From: Euglena gracilis
Taxonomy: Eukaryota > Euglenozoa > Euglenophyceae > Euglenales > Euglenaceae
DNA: 31,157 bases
Reading direction: 5' to 3'
Assembly: GCA_900893395.1 (NCBI GenBank)
Contig: CAAHFI011260759.1
Coordinates: 1 to 31,157 of the forward strand
Shown: positions 20,633-29,239 of the stretch, one piece after another
Numbering within the stretch: position 1 is the first letter of the stretch
Layout of the letters: every line of letters starts with the position of its first letter
Program-made: the position numbers and the translations under genes
Notes under the pieces: model-generated
Told to the model about the DNA's origin: nothing
The model's input: only the letters and a program-made list of their open reading frames with translations
The model's database searches: none

Positions 20633-20937
20633 TCACAAACCCTGTCATTTTCGGTTGGAACACATGACAGTGAAGTGAGCGTGCATACACACAAAACACA
20701 CAAACGAGCATGCATACGAACGTGTACACGCATCTGTACACTGTTCGTATAACCGCCACTTTTTCATCCACCGTTTTCCATTTCTTACACTGTCAGCTTT
20801 TAACTGTTTTTGCCTTTTCCTTCCCCAAATATTAAAGGAATACCCATCTCCTTTTTTTCCCACCAAAACAAAGAACTAGGCCGGGCACTGTGAGCCAAGT
20901 TGTCCACCAAGCGGCATGCACACCATGACACTTTTTT
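20633..20937. other. Unassigned spacer
   Basis: It holds ACACACAAAACACACAAACG-type simple sequence near 20687-20710 and T-rich sequence. No gene is seen. Confidence 0.5.
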
Positions 20938-21020
20938 AGATAGGATGATATATTCGTAATGCTGCAATTTGTATTGCAGAACCTGGAGTAGTACTATCTC
21001 GCATGCCACTGTACATTCTG
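20938..21020 (+). repeat. 83-bp near-palindrome A, copy 2
   Basis: Contains a perfect hairpin CTGCAAT-TTGT-ATTGCAG at its centre, with outer arms AGATAG and CTATCT. It aligns directly with 17441-17523 over its full length. Here it lies to the left of B, whereas in copy 1 it lies to the right of an inverted B. Relative to B, A is therefore flipped. Confidence 0.75.
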
Positions 21021-21302
21021 CGGATCTGCCCCTTCCTTCACAGATGGTATTACTTTATTCATGTCATCAAAAGCCTGACCAAATGCAATTTCAAGCTCAG
21101 ATCTCCGATTGGAGTACATTGTGGAACTGAATTTTGCAAAGTCACAACGTGGTTTTGCATTGTGCTCTTAATAAGCCCAGAGATATTTAAAAACTGATAG
21201 TTAAGTGAAAGACTTTTATTTTTGTTTCTCTTCTGGTTCTGTTCCCAAGGGCAGGTGTAAGTAGGCCGACAGGCTTTGGGAATATAGTCAGGGGACGTAC
21301 AC
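21021..21302 (+). repeat. Repeat B, copy 2, with a tail shared with copy 3
   Basis: Matches the reverse complement of 17150-17440. It ends GACGTACACTTTGGTAGC. The next 110 bases (to about 21415), with GTGGTGCTGAGCCTATAGGC, resemble 31104-31157, so the family extends beyond B. Confidence 0.8.
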
Positions 21303-21479
21303 TTTGGTAGCATTTTAGGATTCCTTCCTACGCCTCTTCTCCCGCCCTCTCTCTTCAGCTGACTTCATACAGTGAGTGGTGCTGAGCCTATAGGCTACAA
21401 CGAACCACAAACTGTTTGGCGCCAACTTCCAAGTACAGGTACAAGGTTTAGGAGGCTCTGGGCAGTATACGCTGCCACA

Positions 21480-21925
21480 TCCTTCTAAGTTTGTTCATTT
21501 GCTTACCTTTTTGTGTTTCTTTGTGTTGTTTCTGCAATTTAAAATGTGCAGAGCTCAAGCACCAACACACGCATCGATTATCAAGCATTGAATAGTTCTT
21601 TGGGAAGCTCCTGTTATTTTTGTCACAGGAGGAATATAGGCGCCCTGAAAGTTTGGACACCTTCAGCTCTATCGAGCATTCCACCACCCAAGGTGTGCCA
21701 CACTTCGTGGTTCCCTTCCCCAGTTCCATTGAGCATCCCTCAAACCCAATTGCTCAGCTCCACTCTTCTCAACCCCTGTGGGCTTTTGTTTTCCGCCTCG
21801 TGTTCGATGCCCCAGAAGGGCCGGTGCCCTCACCGTCCCGAGCTAGACGCCAATTACCGGCCCGAGAATCAAACCCACGACCTCCCGGTTCCTCGGGTGT
21901 CGTCATGCCTCCAGACCACCGGTGG
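21480..21925 (-). repeat. tRNA-derived SINE (minus strand)
   Basis: Reading the minus strand, an A box TGGTCTGGAGG lies at 21918-21908 and a B box GGTTTGATTCT at 21875-21865. The intervening sequence (ATGACGACACCCGAGG, then AACCGGGAGGTCGT) looks like a tRNA anticodon and variable region. Both boxes are close to the polymerase III consensus and correctly spaced. The body continues toward about 21480, where the minus strand becomes A-rich, as expected of a SINE tail. I could not define target-site duplications, so the ends are approximate. Confidence 0.6.
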
Positions 21926-22164
21926 GGACTCAAAGGAGGTCCTCACTGGCAGTTCACTGGTATCCCGCCAGGCAGCCTCCTGTGCCCCCTGGGCCGCTCC
22001 GCAATATCCCATAGTCGTGTATCAACCCACGCGATCCACACACCCCAACAGGGTGCACGCCTAACGGCGCCTCAACCTACAGGTAATGCCCCCTCACCGT
22101 GTGTGTTACATCTACAGTGTGTGTTTGTTTGTGTGTGTGTCAATCATCCCCGCACATCGGTGTT

Positions 22165-22260
22165 CAGCTCCATCGAGCAACCTGTAGCTCAACGGGCAGA
22201 ACCCTTTTGTTGGAAAGCCAACCGGCTGACAGTTATTCCTCCAGCGAGATCTGGCACTAA
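22165..22260 (+). repeat. tRNA-like sequence, probable second SINE head (plus strand)
   Basis: TGTAGCTCAACGGGCAGA near 22189-22206 is a near-ideal A box and D arm. CTTTTGTTGGAAAG follows as a possible anticodon arm, then ACAGTTATTCCTCCAGC as a weak T arm with a poor B box. The structure is too imperfect for a working tRNA. The preceding CAGCTCCATCGAGCA also occurs in variant form at 21664 and 21721. Confidence 0.45.
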
Positions 22261-22595
22261 TGCCGATAGGCACATTTGATTCTGAGGCTGTTGCGCCACA
22301 ACAACCTTTTGTTGAGGGTGGGGTAGAAACGCCATGTCTTGTCCAGCCCCAACGTGCTCCCACTTCCAAGTCCTATCAGAAAGTTGCCGGCACTACCCGA
22401 TACGGCATCTTATCTTGCATTGCATTGTATGGATGTTGAAAATTTGCGCCAAAGTTTTCCGACGCATTTGAAGGCACCATTGCACAAAAATTCTAAAAAA
22501 GTAAGTGATACAGTGTGTGAAACACAATCCCGCAATGATGCTATTTTTTTCACACGTGCAACATTGTTTGAAGGCTTTGTCTGATCAACTGGGGC

Positions 22596-23062
22596 TGTGC
22601 GCAGCCTGAAGCAGGACCTGGGCAAAATTTTTGTGAATTAGGACTGAGCGCACGCGCTGACATCTGGTGCCTGGCACATTTTATATATCTATTTCACAGG
22701 CAACCCTCATGAGACAGTTGCAGGGAAGGCGGCCCTATTTATCCATTAAATTGATCAGGAGTTTCACCATGGTTGACAGAAAGGCTGGGTGTGAGTTGCG
22801 ACGCGCTCGCCTGGGTTCAGATTTGTAATTTGGCTGTGTGCAGGCTTCATTTGCGGTGTGTGCTCCGGCCCCCTGTTGAGGAGTTTGGCATCAGATTTTA
22901 CCGGTATCTGTGGGGTAATTCTGTAATTGTTGCACGTTACATTTCTCCGTCTCCCCTGCGATTGGTGTTGGTGCCATGCCCCGGCAGAGGAATAAACGGT
23001 ACCCAAAGCGCAAGGAAAGGGGAAAAAAACTGCGCCAACGGAGGTGGCGGACAGGTTCCACA
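22596..23062 (+). repeat. Terminal direct repeat C, left
   Basis: The first copy of the 0.45-0.5 kb terminal repeat. It begins TGTGCGCAGCCTGAAG and ends ACAGGTTCCA. Identity with the right copy is high by eye over the last 400 bp. Confidence 0.8.
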
Positions 23063-23223
23063 ATTGCCTTACAGCGGTTAATCTAGCGTTGACATTGACA
23101 CAAGTGCCATGTGTGGGAATCAGGCCTTTGAGTGGCCAGTTGGCTACAGATGCCCAGTCCAGCCATGGTCAGTCTGGGAATGTGCCAGTTGGTTGGAGCC
23201 AGTGGCTGATTCAACAGTTGCAG

Positions 23224-23485
23224 ACATGATGACACATTCCGGCATTGCGGATGGCTTGATGACACATTCCGTTCAATGGTGATGGTTTGATGACACATTC
23301 CGTCATTGGCGATTCTTGCATCATTGTGTGTCCTGGCATGCCAGAACCTGCATCACACCCATGGTGGCATGCCCGATGACGGGCTACAAAAAAATGACCA
23401 GATTGGTGGTCCAGGCATCATGCACTCACCTGGAATGCCGGAACCTGGCATCATTCCCACTGTGGCATGCTGGATGACGGCCAAA
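23224..23485. repeat. Short tandem repeats in the nested element
   Basis: GATGACACATTCCG occurs three times at about 23227, 23255 and 23289. A longer motif, CCAGAACCTGCATCA ... GTGGCATGCCCGATGACGG (about 23338-23383), recurs in variant form at about 23433-23480. Confidence 0.75.
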
Positions 23486-24811
23486 ACGAGAGGGCATCGG
23501 AGACTACGACATTGGTGATGTGCATGATGATGGCCGTTCTGTCCAAGAATTCCAGAGACCGGCCCATTGCGATGGGTTTTGCTGGGCAGATCGCCCCTGC
23601 CGGTGCCCGAAACCAATGAGATCCAGGGAAGCAGCCCCATCAACTCAAACTGCAGACCCGTATGCTGCCATCATGGCCAACATCGTGAAGGCGGCACAGC
23701 AGGTCACATGGCAAGAGACCGAATCCCCGCGTGGTTCGGCCCGGGAGTTTTCGGTGCGGCCATGATGGGGCGTGCAACCCCAGGTGCCGCCGAAGCCCCG
23801 TACAATTTCTCAGGGGAAACGAAGGAGAAGTCCCCATGGACATCGCCGCCAGCCTCGAGGCCTCCAGGCTGGCCAACCAGGAGTTCCACTCGAGGCAGAG
23901 GGGGCCCAGTGGCCTTGCGACGGCGAAACTATTGACGGGAACTGAGAAGCGGAGACGCCGACGAGCCAGGCTCGAGCACCACCGGGCCACATAGCCCACC
24001 ATGCCCAGAGGTCGCAGTTGTGGTTGGTGCATGTGCTCGGGTTTTAGAAAACGAAAGAGGTGCCACAACCCGAGTCGAAGAGACGGGACTAGGCGTGGCG
24101 AAGAGTTCTATCCAGGGGGTTCCACCTTAGGGGATATATGGGATAACCATTGGGGAGTGGTTGGGAGCGTGAGTTTCGGCCCCTCCCAATTCAGCTTTGA
24201 GGCATCGGGAATTGAGTTTCCAGTTGGGGGTGTGAGTCTCGACCCCTCCCACCTGGGTCATTGTGCGTTTTGGTGTTTTGCTTCGGGAACGTGTGTCACT
24301 GCCTCCCGAGAACATTGTTCAGAGACACTTCCCAGAGTTCCAGTCCAACGGCGGTGGAAAATGGGAAATGTTCTTGCCTTTTACCCTGTGCGTGCCGAGG
24401 CCCGGGAGAGGAGAGTCGTGTATTTTGGAACAGCCCTGTGAGTGTTTGGAACCCAGGGGTTTATTTCTGTCAGTGGAGTTATTTTTTGTATTTTTTTTGG
24501 CCAACAGGCAGGTTTTCAGAGTGTGTGTTTCGACCTCTGGGCGTTTTTGCTGTGGATTTCTGCCAGTTGTCCTTGTGTCCTTGTTTAATTCTTCCCCCCC
24601 TGTGTGAAGTCCGATCCACAAAAATTTGCAAAGCCTCCCAGAGGAGATCGGAGAACCCCCCGGACGAGTCTGGACCTCCCGATGGGCAAGACGGCGGTGG
24701 CCTTCGACAACTGAGTCTTATGTTTCGCAGTCGACCCATTATTCGCTTTAGACCAGATTCTTTTCCTATTTTTGCATTGAATTCTTAGTCGTTCGGTTTC
24801 TTATCCCCCGC
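23485..24811 (+). other. Interior of nested element, no recognised domain
   Basis: Candidate frames include 23731-23994 (87 residues, ending in a basic EKRRRRRARLEHHRAT stretch) and 24261-24788 (175 residues). Neither is recognised. Two related words near 24172 and 24232 (GTGAGTTTCGGCCCCTCCC and GTGAGTCTCGACCCCTCCC) show a local duplication. The basic C-terminal stretch of the first frame is compatible with a nucleic-acid-binding Gag remnant, which is a guess. Confidence 0.3.
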
Positions 24812-24870
24812 CCGCGCGCTCAGTCCTAATTCACAAAAATTTGCGTCCAAGTCCTTCTTCAGGCTGCGTA
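24812..24870 (-). repeat. Inverted copy of the left end of repeat C
   Basis: CGCTCAGTCCTAATTCACAAAAATTTG ... TTCAGGCTGCG is the reverse complement of the start of the left repeat at 22600-22657, at slightly reduced identity. It lies just inside the right terminal repeat. Confidence 0.75.
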
Positions 24871-24913
24871 CACTCCCTCCGCCACAAAAACTGCTGGGCA
24901 ATTTTTAAACGAC

Positions 24914-25426
24914 TCCTGTGCAGCCTGAACTCCCTTGACCTTGTCCCCAGGGGAGGGGATCCCGTCCGTCCCCCCGGGGGGTCGATACTCGCCCCGGGGG
25001 TCCCGTCCGTCGCCCCGGGGGCGCTGACATCTGGCGCCTGGCACATTTTCTATATCAATTTCACAGGCAACTCTCATGAGACAGTTGCAGGGAAGGAGGC
25101 CCCTATTTATCCATTAAATTGATCAGGAGTTTCCCCTTGGTTGACAGAAAGGCTGGGTGTGAGTTGCGACCCCTCGCCTGGGTTCCGATTTGTGATTTGG
25201 CTGTGTGCAGGCTTTTTTGGGGGTGTGTGCTCCGGCCCCCCCTGTTGAGGAGTTTTGGCATCAGATTTTACCGTATCTGTGGGGCAATTCTGTGATTGTG
25301 CACGGTACACTACCCCTCCCCTGCGATTGGTGTTGGTGTCATGCCCGGGAAGATGAAAAAAATGTACCCAAAGCGCAAGGGAAAGGGGAAAAAAACCTGC
25401 TCCAACGGAGGTGGCGGACAGGTTCC
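24914..25426 (+). repeat. Terminal direct repeat C, right
   Basis: Begins near TGTGCAGCCTGAAC and ends GACAGGTTCCA. It contains a GC-rich inserted tandem near 24955-25020 built of CCCGTCCGTC and CCCCGGGGG words, absent from the left copy. Confidence 0.75.
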
Positions 25427-26839
25427 AAAGCCAATTACGGAAATTTTTCCACAATTGCAGCAAAGGTTGCATGAACACCACAAACAAATATCCTGGTTTG
25501 GGACAGTTTATCACATTGGAGCAGTTTTTGTCACATTCGCAACTGCTTTTCAGGAAGCGCAACAGCGCATTCTCCAATTGAGCGGTGATTCGGCGAATTT
25601 TTGCTCACTTTACTGCCCAAGCACGCAAGAGTTTTCCTCCCGCATTTGTGTGCAAGAATTGGAGCAAAGACGTTTTTCGATTGGAGCAGAAATCTTGCCT
25701 TTGCGGTGATGTTCCAGCTGAAATTGCGAGTTTTTGCACTCAAATCGTGATTGTCGCGAGTAAGATTGAGAATTTGAAACGACAATGGCAGAAAGACACA
25801 GTCGAAATTAGAACCCGCGTGACGGATTTGCAGAACCGCAATGCGGTAAAACGTGCACTTATACCGGATATTAGCCGGTTCAAGGCCACCATGTCTGATT
25901 TGCAAAAAAAGTTGCAACAGGATATTGGTAGCATTGAAGCCGCTTTGCAAAAGAGATTTCCTGCTATGCGGAATGTACCGGTAAAATACGAGATGTCACG
26001 GGTATACAAACCGCGATAGCGGATTTGCATTGCGACATGCGTTATTTGAACACAAAAATGTCAAAGGTGTAATCACCACCACCAGACGCATTTTCGTCAC
26101 GATTAACCACACCAACACCCACACCAATACACTGGGAACAGGGTTGTGCTCAAAAGAATGAGTGAAAATTTTCAGTTATGCAAGAATTTTTGACGGACTC
26201 GTGAATACTGGGGAAAGCGGTAAAACTGCATGCCACAAATTTGCGAAATAACCTTATTGCGCTATGCGCGCAAGTTTTTTGTGTTAATGGAACAGCCAAT
26301 GGCTAAAAAGGCAAAATCTGCTTGGACCAGCTCACCAAGCCATCTGCACAAATCGAGGCCACTTCCAGTGCGATACGCTCTTTAGTGGAACAAATTCAAG
26401 AACTGGACACTGACTTTGGTTCATTTTACAAGGTTTCCAGTCGATTTTAGACAAAATCCTGCATTAGAATGAGTTACCCTCATACCAAAAGTGAATAAAG
26501 TGTTTGCAGGAGTACGTGAGTCTTGATATCTGACAATTTGCAAGTATTTGACCATTTGGAGCACAGTGTGCACGATTTAGCGACATAATTGGACCAAGTA
26601 CACACACAATTGCGTTCGTACAACAAAACGCCCATACGGGTATGGTTAGCACATTTGCTGAATCTTCCAGCTCAACAAGCGCTATTCGCGCGCACCCGTT
26701 GCAGAGTCCACCAGCACATTGCAAACAAACCACGTTTCCGCTCATGTGGAGGTCCGCCACGTAGTGTTACCAGTCCCGATGGACAAGTTTTCCGATGATG
26801 AGTCGGGTTTTCAATGGAGACCATACCTAACCCCTCTTA

Positions 26840-27238
26840 AATCCGTCCGAATTAATTTGCGGTATAAGCCGCACCCCCACAGCCGGTTTTGATCACACCT
26901 CGCAAATGCGCTTGGTAGTACCACCGGTAAAGCCACGTAACATGTTCAGACCCCATTCGCTGCCGCGTCACTATTCGCGCATTCGCGAAACGCCGAATAT
27001 ACGGGGTACATATGGTACACCTGGTGGTATGTTGCGTGCGCAATCACAAAACATACCCGACAACACACTGGGTGCAACCACCGGTGTTACCAAACATGGA
27101 GCCATTTCATGCCCGGGCCCACCCCCCAGGAATACCACCGAAGGGACAGGGGTTTGTCAGAAAGATTCAAAGGCACCATCGCAATCGCGAATACGGTGAG
27201 GCCTCAATGGGACTGATATACAACATGGAAACAAGAGC
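26840..27238 (+). other. Proline/arginine-rich open segment after the coiled-coil gene copy
   Basis: Plus-strand frames such as 26906-27199 and 27012-27317 encode proline-, arginine- and glycine-rich sequence. It probably corresponds to the tail of the coiled-coil gene, but the minus-strand copy has no counterpart in the window to confirm this. Confidence 0.35.
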
Positions 27239-28057
27239 ACAAGACAACGCCGGACGACCTCAAACAGTACATGGAGTTTGCCACCTGCACACAGACAAAT
27301 CACATGTGAAATTGTAATTTGCAATCTCCTAATTGTCTCTTTTTAAAGCCTAAATCCAAAATAGCAGCACAAATCCAGGGAGTGGCAATGCAAGGCCTTA
27401 GCGGCTCTCACACTCCCTTCTCCGGCGAGATTTTACGGGCTTTTGGACCAAAAAAATTGAGAAAACACACAGAAGCGACGTTACGCCGTGCAGTGGATAC
27501 GCGGTCCCGTCCCTTTGGGCTGCCATGTCCATACTTCGTGGTTTCCGCTCTGTTCTTTCGGGAAACCGTGGAAGCTCGACATTACTTCCTGAACGGGGGA
27601 AGCCGAGCCCCCCCGTACACCGTGTCCCAGAGCCAGAAGGCCCCATTGAAGCGGTCCACAGTGCAGGCGGGCCAGAAAATATGCATGTAGAACTGGCCAC
27701 ATAAAATCTCGTAGACATCTTCACTAGCCACTTGGGACCCACAGTCACGGGACAAGCCGGGCATCACCACCACTCAGTCAGCGGGTGGGTCGCCACAGAC
27801 ATGTCGAAGTCGGGCACAGCCACCACGGAGACAGGGGTAGAAAAAATACCACAGGGAAGGCGAGCTACACAGCCACACAGGACTGGGCATCAGCCTGCCA
27901 GACAGAGAGCTGCAGATCAACATTGTAATGCCCTGGCCACAGCCAAGGCTTCCGCCGTCGTCTTCTTTTGCAGGTTTCGATGGCAACAAGCCGTTTGTTG
28001 CCCCAGGCTCTCCAGCACTGCAAATTGAGACAATCTCATCACGATCCACAGCCACCC
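27239..28057 (+). repeat. Direct repeat D, copy 1, with exon-like segment
   Basis: About 819 bp repeated at 28430-29238. Starts AGACAACGCCGGACGACC, ends ATCCACAGCCACC. Near its right end a pyrimidine-rich acceptor (TCTTCTTTTGCAG near 27972) precedes an open segment GFDGNKPFVAPGSPALQIE on the plus strand. This continues beyond the repeat into the 28058-28173 segment, ATHGSIWIATDLVMP and onward. Confidence 0.85.
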
Positions 28058-28173
28058 ATGGCTCCATCTGGATTGCCACAGATCTTGTCATGCCGTCTGT
28101 CTTTTCCTCAACACTCAGCCTTAGGCACCCAATGTGTCTCACAGACATGGCCTTCAGAACCTTCATCCGATGA
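27928..28173 (+). CDS. Possible last exon of an unknown gene
   Basis: An acceptor-like tract ends in GCAG near 27972. The open segment after it reads GFDGNKPFVAPGSPALQIE, then ISSRSTATHGSIWIATDLVM, and ends at a stop after TDMAFRTFIR near 28173. In the D copy at 29153-29238 the shared part keeps its frame, with few residue changes (K to M, T to S) and at least one silent change. I recognise no family. A minus-strand frame of 201 residues (28379-27774) overlaps it and is an alternative reading, with a cysteine-rich GCDCKCHRMK patch. The plus reading has the better splice context. Confidence 0.35.
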   Translation: MPWPQPRLPPSSSFAGFDGNKPFVAPGSPALQIETISSRSTATHGSIWIATDLVMPSVFSSTLSLRHPMCLTDMAFRTFIR

Positions 28174-28429
28174 CACTTGCAATCACACCCAGTGTGCTCA
28201 CCAGAACGGCATGAATATCCAGTAATGGACAAACGTGACGTACTGTTGTGTGAAGGCCCAGGGTCCGAACCAGGACGCTGGCTTTGCCAGATTTCCCATC
28301 TCCCAATCTGGCATCTCTCTGGGGGGACACCCCCTGCCTGTGGCTTTGGCCATTCCACCTGGAGGGTTTTGATCTCCAAAAAATAGACATCTTAAAGTCT
28401 TCCCGAATCCCAGTCTTCACCTTGCAGTC
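28058..28429. other. Spacer between D repeats
   Basis: 372 bp holding the end of the exon-like segment (to 28173) and then sequence with no recognised feature. Confidence 0.5.
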
Positions 28430-29238
28430 TACAAGACCACGCCGGACGACCTCAAACAGAACACGGAGTTTGCCACCTGCACACAGACAAATCACGTGTT
28501 AAATTGTAATTTGCAACTCCTAACTGTCTGTTTTAAAGCCTAAAACCAAAATAGCAGCACAAATCCAGGGAATGGCAATGCAAGGCCTGAGCGGCTCTCA
28601 CACTCCCCTTCTCGGGCGAGATTTTCCGGGCTTTTGGACCCGAAAATCGAGAAAACACACAGAAGCGACGTTACGCCGTGCAGTGGAAACCTGGTCCCGT
28701 CCCCTTGGCTGCCATGTCCATACTTCGTGGTTTCCGCTCTCTTCCTTTCGGGAAACCGTGAAGACTTCCCGAATGGGTGAAGCCGAGCCCCGCGTACACC
28801 GTGTCACAGAGCCAGAAGGCCCCCTTGAAGCGGTCCACAGTGCACACACGCCAGAAAATATGCATGTAGAACTGGCAACACAAAAAACTCACAGACATAT
28901 CCACTAGCCATTTGAGGCTCACAGCCATGGCACCAGCCGGGCATCACCACCACTCAGTCAGCGGGTGGGTCGCCACAGATATGTCGAAGTCAGGCACAGC
29001 ACCCCAGAGACAGCGGTAGAAATAATTACAAAGGGAAGGCGAGCTAGACAGCCACACAGGACTGGGAATCAGCCTGCCAGACAGAGAGCTGCAGATCAAA
29101 ATTGCAATGCTCTGGCCACAGCAAATGCCTTCCGCCGTCGCCTTCTCATTGCAGGTTTCGATGGCAACATGCCGTTTGTAGCCCCAGGCTCTCCAGCACT
29201 GCAAATTGAGTCAATCTCATCACGATCCACAGCCACCT
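28430..29238 (+). repeat. Direct repeat D, copy 2
   Basis: Matches 27239-28057 at high identity by eye with small length differences. Its right end falls exactly where the coiled-coil gene copy begins (29240), so D copy 2 and that gene copy are joined there. It keeps the acceptor-like CTTCTCATTGCAG near 29153 and the GFDGN-PFVAPGSPALQIE segment. Confidence 0.85.
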
Positions 29239-29239
29239 A

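Larger units (their letters stand above)
22596..25426. mobile_element. Nested non-autonomous element with long terminal direct repeats (C), fossil
   Basis: About 2.8 kb inserted in the coiled-coil gene copy. Terminal direct repeats lie at about 22596-23062 and 24914-25426. They share GCTGACATCTGG, ATGAGACAGTTGCAGGGAAGG, CATTAAATTGATCAGGAGTT and finally GAGGTGGCGGACAGGTTCCA. The right copy carries an extra GC-rich insert near 24955-25020. The interior of about 1.85 kb shows no pol domain. The arrangement suggests a short LTR element (TRIM or LARD-like), but target-site duplications were not clear. A 59-bp inverted copy of the left end lies at 24812-24870. Confidence 0.6.
22430..26840 (+). pseudogene. 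Coiled-coil repeat-borne gene, left copy, split by an inserted element
   Basis: Two blocks, 22430-22593 and 25427-26840, match successive parts of the minus-strand copy at 30830-29240. The first block encodes VSDTVCETQSRNDAIFF; its partner has VSEAMCETQSRNDAIFS. The second encodes long helical, heptad-like stretches such as FKATMSDLQKKLQQDIGSIE near 25878-25938. A proline- and arginine-rich segment follows to about 27200. The 22596-25426 element lies between the blocks. I do not recognise the family. A retroelement gag or a structural protein of another mobile element are possibilities. Broken, with several interruptions. Confidence 0.6.

Noticed and set aside
22165-22260. An intact tRNA gene
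   Set aside because: The A box is good but the T arm and acceptor stem do not pair properly; a SINE head is more likely.
27774-28379. A 201-residue minus-strand gene with a cysteine-rich patch
   Set aside because: It overlaps the plus-strand exon-like segment, which has better splice context; kept only as an alternative.
27239-29238. D repeats as LTRs of a very short element
   Set aside because: Ends are not TG...CA, outer flanks show no target duplication, and an exon-like segment crosses the right edge of copy 1.
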